NCBI RefSeq assembly: GCF_005871085.1
Contig: NZ_VAUP01000009.1
Span: 1-64,000, forward strand
DNA: 64,000 nucleotides
Direction of reading: 5' to 3'
Source: Xanthobacter autotrophicus
GTDB taxonomy: Bacteria > Pseudomonadota > Alphaproteobacteria > Rhizobiales > Xanthobacteraceae
The notes under the pieces are model-generated. The model had not been told where the DNA came from, made no database searches, and saw only the letters and a program-made list of their open reading frames with translations. A program made the translations under genes and the position numbers. Of the stretch, positions 28,110 to 37,900 are shown piece after piece; position 1 is the first letter of the stretch, and each line of letters begins with the position of its first letter.

Positions 28110-29060
28110 ATGCTTTCGCGCACCGCCGACAACCTCTACTGGCTGACCCGCTACGTGGAACGCGCTGATTGCCTCGCGCGCATCCTCGACGTCTCCCAGC
28201 GCCTATCCTACACGCCGGTCACCTATGGTGGCTCCACTAACGAATGGGCCTCGGCGGTGCTCACCGCCGGCTGCGAGGACGAGTTCATCGCCCGCTACGG
28301 ACCCTTGGAGGACGCCAAGGAGGAGGACGTGGTGTCCTTCCTTGCTTTCTCGCCGGAAAACTCTTCGTCCATCCGCAACTGCTTCGAGGTGGCGCGCACC
28401 AATGCGCGCTCGGTGCGCACCGCGCTCACCTCGGAAATGTGGGACGTGATCAACTCGGCCTGGATCGAGCTGCAAAGCTTCCCCAACCGGGCGCTCACCC
28501 GCGACGAGCTGTCCCGCTTCCTGGCCTTCGTGAAGGAGACCTCGCTGCGCTTCGACGGCGCCACCTTCCGCACCATGCTGCGCAACGACGGCTACTGGTT
28601 CGCAAGGTCCGGCGCCCAGCTGGAGCGCGCCGACAACACCGCGCGCATCCTCGATGTGAAATATCACGTGCTGCTGCCGGAGAAGGAGCACGTGGGCGGC
28701 CCCCTCGATTACTTCCAGTGGGCCTCCATCCTGCGCTCGGTGTCCGCGCTCACCGCCTTCCACTGGGTCTATCGCGACAGCGTGAAGCCGTGGCTGGTGG
28801 CGGACCTTTTGATCCTGAACCGGCAGATGCCGCGCTCGCTCGCCGCCTGCTACGAGCAGCTGGCGCGCAACCTCGACGACATCGCCAGCGCCTATGGCCG
28901 GCAGGGCCCGTCCCAGCGCCTCGCCCGTTCCATGCAGGCGCGGCTGACCAATCGCACCATCGACGACATCTTCCAGCACGGCCTGCACGAGTTCATTTCC
29001 GAGTTCATCTCGGACAACAACAAGCTCGGTGCCGAAATCACCGAGCAATATCTGACCTGA
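28110..29060 (+). CDS. alpha-E domain protein (DUF403)
   Basis: A 316-residue, almost entirely helical protein. It opens with LSRTADNLYWLTRYVERADC, the signature of the alpha-E family, named for conserved glutamates in its helices. A second such helix appears near residue 170 (GAQLERADNTARILDVKYHV). It always occurs with circularly permuted ATP-grasp proteins and is thought to be part of the same enzyme system. The biochemical role is not known. Confidence 0.88.
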   Translation: MLSRTADNLYWLTRYVERADCLARILDVSQRLSYTPVTYGGSTNEWASAVLTAGCEDEFIARYGPLEDAKEEDVVSFLAFSPENSSSIRNCFEVARTNARSVRTALTSEMWDVINSAWIELQSFPNRALTRDELSRFLAFVKETSLRFDGATFRTMLRNDGYWFARSGAQLERADNTARILDVKYHVLLPEKEHVGGPLDYFQWASILRSVSALTAFHWVYRDSVKPWLVADLLILNRQMPRSLAACYEQLARNLDDIASAYGRQGPSQRLARSMQARLTNRTIDDIFQHGLHEFISEFISDNNKLGAEITEQYLT

Positions 29061-29079
29061 GTCCCGATCTGAGCTAAAA

Positions 29080-29100
29080 GGGGCCGCCGCGTGCGGCCCC
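29080..29100 (+). terminator. hairpin after the alpha-E gene
   Basis: An 8-bp perfect stem GGGGCCGC / GCGGCCCC with loop CGCGT, preceded by AAAA, 19 bases after the stop. The third gene of the trio starts 122 bases later, so read-through or a separate promoter is needed. Confidence 0.5.
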
Positions 29101-29222
29101 CCAAAGGGTTGCCGATCGAGCTGCACCGCCGCCCGATCAGTCGATCCGTCTCCAGGAAAGCGTCACGCGAAGGCCCGCCTGCGCCGAGGCAAGCCCCCGA
29201 GAAACGCCCCCAAGGACCCACC

Positions 29223-30074
29223 ATGCGCATCCGCATCCGCCACGAAATCACCCAACGTTTCGAGCCCGGCAGCCGCAACATGGCGGTCACGGTGCGCCTC
29301 ACGCCGAGGTCCCACGAGGGCCAGTTCATCCTGCGCTGGGCGCTGGACCTCAACTCCGACTGCCGGCTCGCCGCGCAGGAGGATGCCTTCGGCAATCTCT
29401 GCCACACCTTCTCTGTAGACGGGCCGACCGACCACCTGAGCGTGGTCGCGGAAGGCGAGGTGGAAACCCAGGACACCACCGGCATCATGCATGGCACGGT
29501 GGAGCGCTTCCCCCCGTCCCTGTTCCTGCGCCAGACCGACCTCACGGAGGCGACCCCGGCGGTTGTGGCCTTCGCCGAGAGCGTTAAGCTGACCGAGGAC
29601 GATCCGCTTGGCCAGCTCCACGCCCTCATGGTGGCGCTGCATGACAAGGTGGAAGAGCAGGACGGGCCGGCATTGGGCGGCCCCCTGACCGCCAATGCGG
29701 CGCTGCAGGCCGGCAAGGCCTGCTCCGGTGGCATCGCCCATCTGTTCACGGCCGCGGCGCGACATCTGGGCCTGCCGGCGCGGCACATCTCCGGCTATCT
29801 CGCGCCCGACGCCCCGGAAGACGGCGAGAACGCGGGTGTGGGCACGGCGCGGCACTGGGCGGAGGCCTATGCCCCCAAGTTCGGCTGGATCTCCTTCGAC
29901 GCCGGCCGGAACCTGTGCGGCACCGAGCATTATGTGCGCCTCGCGGTGGCCCTCGACGCCATGGGCGTCGCGCCGCTGCGCAGCACCGGCCTCGAAGTCG
30001 AGGAAGCGGTGAGCGCCCTCGACAGCCGGGCCCCGCAGAAAGTGGCGCAGGCGCAGAGCCAGGTTCAGAGCTAG
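29223..30074 (+). CDS. transglutaminase-like cysteine protease-fold protein
   Basis: A 283-residue protein with the bacterial transglutaminase N-terminal domain (RIRHEITQRFEPGSRN) and a transglutaminase core. The catalytic Cys is in GKACSGGIAHLFTAAARHLG near residue 165, the His in ARHWAEAYAPKFGWISF near 209, and the Asp in SFDAGRN near 226, so the triad looks intact. It would hydrolyse or form amide bonds and may process the product of the ATP-grasp ligase. The ATG at 29223 has AAGGA 6-7 bases upstream. Confidence 0.9.
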   Translation: MRIRIRHEITQRFEPGSRNMAVTVRLTPRSHEGQFILRWALDLNSDCRLAAQEDAFGNLCHTFSVDGPTDHLSVVAEGEVETQDTTGIMHGTVERFPPSLFLRQTDLTEATPAVVAFAESVKLTEDDPLGQLHALMVALHDKVEEQDGPALGGPLTANAALQAGKACSGGIAHLFTAAARHLGLPARHISGYLAPDAPEDGENAGVGTARHWAEAYAPKFGWISFDAGRNLCGTEHYVRLAVALDAMGVAPLRSTGLEVEEAVSALDSRAPQKVAQAQSQVQS

Positions 30075-30225
30075 GCTCGGAGCCCGGCGGGAATCAAGCT
30101 GCGACGGAAACGCGCCGGACCGGAATCCGCGCGCAGTTAAGCTACGCGTATGACTTCGCGCAACGACACCCCCGGTGCGCGCGCGTAGAGTGCGATATGG
30201 ACGGATCCTGAGGGGATGCATCGCC

Positions 30226-31104
30226 ATGTCGATCCACACGCCGACCGATCAGCCACCCGACCTGTCACTGCGCGCCGAAGCGCCAGCGGCAGCCGACAAG
30301 GCATTGGCAAAGCCACGCTCCCTCACTGCGCGCGATGCCATGGCCCCGCCGCCGCCCAAGCTTGAGGCCCGGCACGTCACGTTTCGCTATGGCGAAACCG
30401 TTGCGCTGAGGGATGTCAGCCTGAGCCTCCAGGAGCACCGGGTGACGGCCCTCATCGGCCCGTCCGGATGCGGCAAGTCCACGCTGCTGCGCGTGTTCAA
30501 CCGCATGTACGACCTCTATCCGGACCAGCATGTGGAAGGCGAGGTGCTGCTCGACGGGGTGAACGTTCTCGACCCGTCGGTGGACCCGGTGCCGCTGCGG
30601 GCGCGCATTGGCATGGTGTTCCAGAAGCCCACGCCCTTTCCCATGTCCATCTACGACAATGTGGCCATCGGCCTGCGGCTGAACGAGGAGCTGACCCCGG
30701 CCGACTGCGAGGCACGGGTGGAGGACGCCCTGCGTCAGGCCGCCTTGTGGGACGAGGTGAAGGACATTCTCCCCCAGAGCGGGCTGCGCCTTTCCGGCGG
30801 CCAGCAGCAGCGCCTGTGCATCGCCCGCACCATCGCGCCGCATCCGGAGGTGATCCTGTTCGACGAGCCGTGCTCGGCGCTCGACCCCATCACCACGGCC
30901 AAGATCGAGGAGACGATGGAAGAGCTGAAGGCGCGCTACACCATCGCCATCGTCACCCACAATCTGCAGCAGGCGGCGCGCGTGTCCGATGTCACCGGCT
31001 TCATGTATCTGGGCGAGCTGGTGGAATTCCGCGCCACCGGCGACCTGTTCACCCGCCCGCACGACAAGCGCACGCAGGATTATGTGACCGGACGCTTCGG
31101 GTAG
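30226..31104 (+). CDS. pstB: PstB-type phosphate ABC transporter ATPase, orphan
   Basis: A 292-residue ABC ATPase. Walker A is [17 protein letters not shown], the Q-loop region [20 protein letters not shown] is typical of PstB, the signature is [16 protein letters not shown], and Walker B is [14 protein letters not shown] with the switch THN. It carries an N-terminal extension of about 45 residues rich in Pro and Ala, longer than usual PstB. The partners pstS, pstC and pstA are not in the window, and it sits between a transglutaminase gene and a HIT gene. The ATG at 30226 has GAGGGG 10 bases upstream. Confidence 0.88.
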   Translation: MSIHTPTDQPPDLSLRAEAPAAADKALAKPRSLTARDAMAPPPPKLEARHVTFRYGETVALRDVSLSLQEHRVTALIGPSGCGKSTLLRVFNRMYDLYPDQHVEGEVLLDGVNVLDPSVDPVPLRARIGMVFQKPTPFPMSIYDNVAIGLRLNEELTPADCEARVEDALRQAALWDEVKDILPQSGLRLSGGQQQRLCIARTIAPHPEVILFDEPCSALDPITTAKIEETMEELKARYTIAIVTHNLQQAARVSDVTGFMYLGELVEFRATGDLFTRPHDKRTQDYVTGRFG

Positions 31105-31191
31105 GGGAATAAGGCCGGGTTGGCGGCACCACGCCCCCTTGACCCCCTGCCCTCGCCCTGCAATCTCCTCCATCAGATACGGAGGAAACCC

Positions 31192-31626
31192 ATGACCGCA
31201 ACGCCGGCCTACGACCCCAGCAACATCTTCGCCAGAATCCTGCGGGGCGAGCTGCCGGCGCACAAGGTCTATGAGGACGACAAGGCCCTCGCCTTCCTCG
31301 ACATCATGCCCCGCTGCCCGGGCCACACCCTCGTCATTCCGAAGAACCCCGCGCGCAACATCCTCGACATCGACCCCGAGGATCTCGCCTATGTGGCGAA
31401 GATCGCCAAAAAGGTGGCCATCGCTGCCAAGGCGGTGTTCGCCGCCGACGGCGTCACCGTGCAGCAGTTCAACGAGGAGGCCGGCGGGCAGGTGGTGTTC
31501 CACCTCCATGTGCATGTCATTCCCCGCCACGCCGGGGAGGCCATGAAGCCGCCGGCGAGCGCCATGGAGAAGCCCGAGGTGCTGGCCGAGCATGCGGCGC
31601 GGCTGAAAGCCGCTTTGGCCGGCTGA
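31192..31626 (+). CDS. HIT (histidine triad) family hydrolase
   Basis: A 144-residue HINT-type nucleotide-binding protein that usually hydrolyses adenosine phosphoramidates or AMP-lysine. The triad is in VVFHLHVHVIPRH. N-terminal NIFARILRGELPAHKVYED and ALAFLDIMPRCPGHTLVIPK are family hallmarks. The ATG at 31192 has a perfect GGAGG 6 bases upstream, which decides it over an in-frame start at 31120. The next gene starts 4 bases after its stop. Confidence 0.93.
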   Translation: MTATPAYDPSNIFARILRGELPAHKVYEDDKALAFLDIMPRCPGHTLVIPKNPARNILDIDPEDLAYVAKIAKKVAIAAKAVFAADGVTVQQFNEEAGGQVVFHLHVHVIPRHAGEAMKPPASAMEKPEVLAEHAARLKAALAG

Positions 31627-31630
31627 GCGC

Positions 31631-32644
31631 GTGACGCTTTCCCCCTCGGATCTGGCACACGCAGCGGGGGTCACGGTGCGCGCCCCCGCGCGGCTGCATC
31701 TCGGCTTCCTCGATCTGGACGGTGCAGTGGGGCGGCGCTTCGGCAGCCTCGGCATCGCCCTCGATCGGCCGGTGACGGAAGTCACGGTCACCCGTGCGGA
31801 TGCGGATGCTGAAAGCGGCCCCGATGCCGCCCGCGCCGCCCGCGCCCGCGATGCGGTGCGCGCCGCCCTCGACATCCGCCAGGCGTTTGGCGTGGCGGTG
31901 GATTCCGCCCTGCCCGCCCATAACGGGCTCGGCTCCGGCACCCAGCTGGCGCTGGCCGTGGGCGTGGCGGTGGCGCGCCTCTCCGGCCATGCGCTGTCCG
32001 CTCGCGAAGTCGCGACCCTGCTCGGGCGCGGCCGGCGCTCGGCCATCGGCATGGAGGCGTTCGAGGCCGGCGGGGTCATCCTCGACGGCGGCAAGGCCAT
32101 GACCAATGGGGCCGGCGCTGCCGCCACAGGGCCGGGAGCGCCCCCGCCCCTCCTCGCCCGCCTGCCTGTACCGGACGCCTGGCGCATCATCCTCGTCTAC
32201 GATCGGGCACGGGAAGGCCTCTCGGGCGATGCCGAAATGAAGGCCATGGCGACGCTACCGCCGTTTCCGCCCGAGCGCGCCGCCCACTTCTGCCACCTGA
32301 TGCTGCTGCGGGCCCTGCCCGCCCTCGCGGAGGGCGACGCGCAGGCGTTCGGGACGGTCATCGGCGAATGGCAGCGGGCACTGGGAGATCACTATTCCGC
32401 CGCGCAAGGCGGCGCCCGATTCCTCAGCGCCGACGTGGCCGCCGCCATCACGGTCCTGGAGGAGAAAGGTGTGCCGGGGGTCGGCCAAAGCTCCTGGGGA
32501 CCCACGGGTTTCGCCATCCTGGGCGACCCGGCCGAGGCCGAGGCGCTGCTCGGGAGCTTGCGCCGACGCTTCGCATCGTCCACAAACCTCTTCTTTGATT
32601 GCGTGCGGGGCAACAATCAGGGTGCCGAACTCGTCGCCCTTTAG
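31631..32644 (+). CDS. mptG: beta-ribofuranosylaminobenzene 5'-phosphate synthase (GHMP superfamily)
   Basis: A 337-residue protein of the beta-RFAP synthase family, which joins 4-aminobenzoate and PRPP with loss of CO2. That is the first committed step of methanopterin-type cofactor synthesis. It begins VRAPARLHLGFLDLDGAVGR. The GHMP motif is NGLGSGTQLALAVG near residue 98. RSAIGMEAFEAGGVILDGGK and the C-terminal GVPGVGQSSWGPTGFAIL are family-specific. In bacteria it marks the tetrahydromethanopterin-linked C1 pathway. The start is a GTG 4 bases after the HIT stop. The cofactor genes that follow support the call. Confidence 0.85.
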   Translation: MTLSPSDLAHAAGVTVRAPARLHLGFLDLDGAVGRRFGSLGIALDRPVTEVTVTRADADAESGPDAARAARARDAVRAALDIRQAFGVAVDSALPAHNGLGSGTQLALAVGVAVARLSGHALSAREVATLLGRGRRSAIGMEAFEAGGVILDGGKAMTNGAGAAATGPGAPPPLLARLPVPDAWRIILVYDRAREGLSGDAEMKAMATLPPFPPERAAHFCHLMLLRALPALAEGDAQAFGTVIGEWQRALGDHYSAAQGGARFLSADVAAAITVLEEKGVPGVGQSSWGPTGFAILGDPAEAEALLGSLRRRFASSTNLFFDCVRGNNQGAELVAL

Positions 32645-32869
32645 GGACCTCTGCTGCGGGCCAAAAACGAAGAACACGAGGAGGACGGCGCGGCGCTCCG
32701 GAGCACCCGCCGGTCGGCTTGCCCCGCAAGCGCATCGGATGGTGCATGCTCTGCCGCACTGGCAGGACGAACCGGCCGGTCGACTCGGGCCAGCCTGATC
32801 GGATCCGGCTTTGGAGGGCAAACAGACGCTCTGCGTCGGGCTGCGTCGCGTGAGAACAGGCTGGGAAAC

Positions 32870-34006
32870 ATGGATCTTGCCCTCATCGCCCTTTCCGCCC
32901 GGCCTCTGGCCGCCAGTGCTGCCCGGGCGGGCTTTGCCGCACTTTCGTTCGACCTGTTCGCCGACCTCGACACCTGCGCCCATTCGGCGCGCTGCGTGCG
33001 CGTGCACAAGAAGAACGGCTGCGCCTTCGATGGGGATGACCTGGTCCAGGCGCTGCATTCGCTGGCGCCGGCCGGCCTGCCCGTCGTGCTCGGCGGCGGA
33101 CTGGAGCATGACCCCGCCCTCATGGCGCGCATCGCCGAGCGCAATCCCATCCTGGGCAACGCCCCGCAGACGGTGCGGGTGCTGAAGGACCCCATCGCCC
33201 TCGCCGCCTTGTGCGCGCATCTGGGCATCCCGCATCCGCCCATCACGCTGGAGGCGCCCACCGCCGAGACCTTCGCCGGCGCCAACGTGCTGGAAAAGAA
33301 GATCGGCGGTGCGGGCGGCGCCCACATCCGCCGCCGCGAGACCGGCGACCTCTCCCCGCCCGCGCCCGATCACTTCCTCCAGCGCGAGGTGGAGGGCCAG
33401 TCGCTCTCGGTGTTGCTGCTGGCCAACGGCACCGCCGCGCGTCTCATCGGCGCCTCCCGCCAGTGGCGGGCCGAGGACCCCGAGCACCCCTTCCGCTATG
33501 GCGGCGCCGCTGGCCCCATCGTGCTGCCGGAGGCATTCGCCGCCCAGATGCAGCAGGGCGCACTCAACGTGGCCCTGGCTTGCGGGCTGGTCGGTCTCGT
33601 CTCGGTGGACTTCATGGTGTCCGATGAGGGCTGGTTCCTGGTGGAGGTGAACCCCCGCCTCGGCGCCACCCTCGACATTTTTGACGTGGACCCGCTGCCG
33701 CCGCTGTTGGGCCTGCATCTGGCGGCCTGCGGCGGCCGTCTGCCTGACGTGCTGCCGGTGCCGTCGGAGGCCCATGCCGCCGGCGTCATCTATGCCGACC
33801 GAGACATGGTGGTGCCGCAGGAGGCTTGGCCCGAGCATGTGGCGGATCGCCCGCCCGCTGGTGCCGCCGTGGCCAAAGGCTCGCCCCTGTGCACCGTGCG
33901 CGCCACTGGCCCCTCGGTGGAGATCGCCGAGGCGCGCCTCGTGGAATACACCCGAGCCCTCAAGCGCGAACTGGGGCTTTTACCCGAACCCGCCGCGGCG
34001 CCGTGA
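32870..34006 (+). CDS. ATP-grasp ligase of the methanopterin gene-island type (COG2232-like)
   Basis: A 378-residue ATP-grasp protein. Its N-terminal pre-ATP domain contains AGFAALSFDLFADLDT. The ATP-grasp core begins near residue 105 (VLKDPIALAALCAHLGIPHP). Metal and nucleotide residues are in VEGQSLSVLLLANG and FLVEVNPRLGATLDIF near 257. ATP-grasp carboligases of this kind occur in H4MPT biosynthesis gene islands of methylotrophs, where the exact step is not settled. It follows mptG after a 225-base gap with no gene and precedes the CitG-like gene by 58 bases. Confidence 0.8.
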   Translation: MDLALIALSARPLAASAARAGFAALSFDLFADLDTCAHSARCVRVHKKNGCAFDGDDLVQALHSLAPAGLPVVLGGGLEHDPALMARIAERNPILGNAPQTVRVLKDPIALAALCAHLGIPHPPITLEAPTAETFAGANVLEKKIGGAGGAHIRRRETGDLSPPAPDHFLQREVEGQSLSVLLLANGTAARLIGASRQWRAEDPEHPFRYGGAAGPIVLPEAFAAQMQQGALNVALACGLVGLVSVDFMVSDEGWFLVEVNPRLGATLDIFDVDPLPPLLGLHLAACGGRLPDVLPVPSEAHAAGVIYADRDMVVPQEAWPEHVADRPPAGAAVAKGSPLCTVRATGPSVEIAEARLVEYTRALKRELGLLPEPAAAP

Positions 34007-34064
34007 GGGTTCGGCGCCCGCCGCAGACAGCTTGAGCCACACTGTGCCCCCTATCGTGCAACCC

Positions 34065-34877
34065 ATGTCGGCAACCGCGATCGCCAGCGCTTTCGAGGCC
34101 GCCTGCCGCGCCGAGCTTTCGGCGCTGAAGCCGGGGAACGTGCACATCTTCGCGGCCGGCCACGGCATGGAGGTGACCCAGTTCGAGCACGCTGCCGCCG
34201 CCGCCGCGCCGGCCATCGCCCGTGCCGACCTCAAGGTGGGTACACGCATCGAGGCGGCTGTTCAGGCCTCGCTCGCGGCGGCGGGCTGTAATACCAATCT
34301 GGGCATCATCCTGCTCTGCGTGCCGCTGGCCGCCGCGGTGGAGCAGGGCCAGGGCGGTCTTCGGGGCGGCTTGCGCGCCGTGCTGGACAGCCTCGACGTG
34401 GCGGATGCGCAGGCCGCCTTTCGGGCTATCGCCGCCGCCAATCCGGGCGGGCTGGGCGCCGTGCCGGATGCGGATGTGCGGATGTCCGCGACCATCACCC
34501 TCAAGGCGGCGATGGAGATGGCGGCAGGGCGTGACAGTATTTCCCGGCAATACGTGACGGGTTTCGAGGACATCTTCAGCCTCGGCATGCCAGCGCTCGG
34601 GGACAGCCCGCTGGCACGCGAGCGCGTGGAGGCCGCCTATCTCGCCTTCCTCTCCACCTTTCCCGACAGCCATATCGTGCGCAAGTTCGGGACCGCCGCC
34701 GCCGAAACGGTGCAGGCGGAAGCGCAGACCGTGCGGTCGCAACTGGAGGGCCTTGACGGCGGCAGGCGCCATGACCTGCTGCTGGCCTTCGACAGCCGGC
34801 TGAAGGCGCGCGGCCTCAATCCCGGCACCACCGCCGACCTGACGGTGGCGAGCATCTTCGCGGCTTTGCTGGCGTAG
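34065..34877 (+). CDS. CitG-like triphosphoribosyl-dephospho-CoA synthase family protein
   Basis: A 270-residue helical protein of the CitG/MdcB superfamily. Key segments are CRAELSALKPGNVHIF near residue 12, NTNLGIILLCVPLA near 75 and the C-terminal NPGTTADLTVASIFAALLA. True CitG makes the citrate lyase cofactor precursor, but no citrate lyase or malonate decarboxylase genes are here. Homologues belong to methanopterin/methanofuran gene islands in methylotrophs, so a phosphoribosyl-transfer step in a C1 cofactor is more likely. In-frame GTG and TTG codons at 34032-34056 could give a slightly earlier start. Confidence 0.8.
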   Translation: MSATAIASAFEAACRAELSALKPGNVHIFAAGHGMEVTQFEHAAAAAAPAIARADLKVGTRIEAAVQASLAAAGCNTNLGIILLCVPLAAAVEQGQGGLRGGLRAVLDSLDVADAQAAFRAIAAANPGGLGAVPDADVRMSATITLKAAMEMAAGRDSISRQYVTGFEDIFSLGMPALGDSPLARERVEAAYLAFLSTFPDSHIVRKFGTAAAETVQAEAQTVRSQLEGLDGGRRHDLLLAFDSRLKARGLNPGTTADLTVASIFAALLA

Positions 34878-34968
34878 CCCGGCGCGCACTGAACGCGGCG
34901 CGCGTCTCCCGACATCCTGAACGGCCGCGAACCACGCCGCCTCAAGATGAGCGCGCCGTGTCTCGGCT

Positions 34969-37900
34969 TCAGAACTTCACCGCGAGCGCGGCCTTGCCGG
35001 CGTTGTAGCTGGCGCCGTCGCCGGCCATGCCGTCATAGGCGAGGGTCAGCGTCACGCCGGTGGCGAAGGCGAGGTCGATGCCGAGGCTCGCCACCAGGCT
35101 GTCCTCGGCAATGGGCAGGCCCTCGACCCCGAACACGGTGCCGGTGTTCACGAAGACCACGGCCGCCTCGGGGACCACGTCGCCGAACGCATGGCGCCAG
35201 CCGGCCGAGGCATGGGGGGTCACGGCGATGCCGTTGCCCGCAGCGAAGGTGGTGGCGAGTCGCAGACCCAAGGTGGTGTAGGCGGTGTCGAAAGACGTGC
35301 CCTGGGAGGCAAGGCCCGCCACCGGCGCGTTGGTCTCGGCGAAGCTGCCGAGGTTCACGCTGGTCCAGCCGATGCCGGCGAAGGGCTCGAACGCCACGCC
35401 ACCGAGGGCCACCGTGTAGCCCGCTTCCGCGAACAGGTTGCCGGCGGTGCCGTCATAGCTCGCCTTGGGTGCCTCGCCGGTGAGGGCGACGAAGCGGCTG
35501 GTATCGATGCTGCTCCAGCCGTAGGACGCCCCGGCCCGCAGCTTGATGGCGTCGAAGCGCGCCCCGCCGTACGCGGCGATGCGCCAGGTCTCGGTGTCCG
35601 CCGAGGCGAGATCGGTGCTGGTGGAGGCGGAGGAATAGCCGGCGGCGAGGCCGAACACCGTGTTGGCGAGGCTCACGTCGCCGCCGAGCAGCACGCCGCC
35701 CAGATTGGTGTCGGCGGCGGCGGCATTGCCGTTGGAATCGGTGGAGAGCCACTGGCCATAGCCCTGGGCCCAGCCGGTCCACACCGGCGCGTCGGCCGGC
35801 GCCTTGATGGCCTTGAAGGCGTTGGCCGCGGGGGACGACGGCTCGGCATAGGCCCGCGCCGGCCCGCCGGCCCCGAGCGCCGCCGCGCTGCCCTTGGCCG
35901 CGGCATAATCCGCCTGCCGTAGCCGGCCGAGGATGAGGTCGTTCACCAGCATGTTCTCGGTGGCGATCTGCCCCGGAAGGGTGGCGTGGATGTCGCCGGA
36001 GAGCTGGGCCAAGGCGAGGGTGGGATTGTCGCCGGCGACCTGGGTGGCGAAGTCGCCGTAAAGGATGGAGGAGCGCGCCTTGTCGCTGCCGCCGATGCGC
36101 TCCAAGGCGCCGGCCACCGAGAGCTGGTTGCGGGTCAAAGCGTAGCTGGCGAAGGCCACGCCGGTGCGCTCCAGCGCCAGCGTGACGCGGGTGTCGTCGT
36201 AGCTCAGCTCCGGGGTGACGAAGAGATAGTTGATCGGGTTCGCCACGGTCAGCCCGGCGAAGGTGCCGGACACCTGGGTGTCGGACGACACGATGGTGTA
36301 GATGCGGCTCCAGGCGAGGGCGCCGTACATCTCCACTTGCGCGCCTTCGGCGATGGTGGCGGTACCGCCCATGGTGATGAGGTCGGTCTTGCCGTTCGGC
36401 GCCACATCCACAAGGTAGGTGCCGGCCAGCGTCGCGTTGCCGGTGACCGCGAGGGTGCCATAGGGCGCGCTGCTGGTGCCGGGGGAGAGGAAGACCGTGC
36501 CGGAGGCGGCGAGACTGCCGAGGGTGCCGTTGCCGGTGAGCACGCCGGCGTTGGTGTCGTTGCCCGACAAGATCAGGTTCGCCTCGCCGAGGGATGCGTT
36601 GTCGAGGGCAAGGGCCGACTGGTCGAACACGAGGTCCCCGGCAAAGGTTGAGGTGCCGGTAAGGGTGGTCAGGGTCTGCGCCTCGGCGGTGACCCGCTCG
36701 AAATGGCGATAGGTGGCGGCATCACCGATGAGGCTGGCGTCGAAGGTGACATTGTCGCCGAGCGCGCCGAGCTGGAGGGTGTCCGTGCCACCTTCCGCAT
36801 CCACGATGCCGGTCACCTTGCTGCCGGTGTGGTAGACGAACAGGTCGTTGCCGCCGCCCATTTCAACCGCATAGGTGGTGCCGGAAATGGTGCCGTAATT
36901 GACCACCGTGAGGCTTTTGGAGCCATCCACGCCGGAATTCACATAACGGATGCCGTAGCCGTCGAGCCCCTGGATCGTGCCGTAATTGGTGACGCTCATG
37001 GCGGCGAAGGCATCGCCGCCGTTGCTGTCGTCGACGAGGATGCCGTTGTTGGCGCCGGAGATCAGCGCCGAGGTGTGGGTGGCGTCGCCGTTGACGATGG
37101 TGCCCCCGCCGATGGCGATGCCTTCGCTGGTGCTGGGCTTCTCCTCGCCCGGCTTGGTGCCCTTGGAGCCGAGGCCCTTGATGGTGCCGTAGTTGTAGAC
37201 CGTCGCCGCCTGATCGAAATCCACGCCGTCGCCGTCGCCGAAGCTCGCGGCGGGATCATAGGTGCCGGTGATGGTGCCGTAATTGGTGAGCGTGCCGGTG
37301 CCGTTGGAGTTCACGCCCGAGCCGTTGCGGCCCTCGATGGTCCCCGAATTGGTGACGATGAGCGTGTCGCTGGCGCCCGAGCCCTTGATGCCGTGATAGG
37401 CACCGGAGATCAGGCCGCCCTCGTAATTGTTCACCGTGATGGTGATGGCCTTGCCGATGTCGTCGCCGTCGACCTTGATGGCCGAGTTGTTCTGGGTGTC
37501 CGCCGTGCCGGCCGCGTAATAGGACGAGATGGTTCCGTAATTGTTGATGGTGAGGCCGTTGGTGCCCTGGATGGCGTCGTTGCCGGCGGCGGTGATCAGG
37601 CCGGTGGACCGGTTGGTGATGGTGATGGTGGCGTTGGCGGAATAGATGCCGCCCAGATCGATGCCCTGGCCGTCGACGGTGGACTTGATGGTGCCGGCAT
37701 TGTCGATCTTGAGGATGGGCGCGGCGGTGCTGCCCGCCGTCGAGCTGATCTTGATGCCGTCGTCCGTGCCCGCGACCACGCCACCCAGCTTGTTGGTCAG
37801 GGTGAACGACTGGAGCGTGTCGAAATTGGCCGCAGTCTCGACCTTGATGGCGCGCTTGCCGTTCAAGGTGGTTTCGATAGTGCCGGAATTGGTGATGTCG

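Noticed and set aside
30265-32190. 641-codon leftward frame opposite pstB, HIT and mptG
   Set aside because: It runs opposite three genes with clear family motifs and has none of its own.
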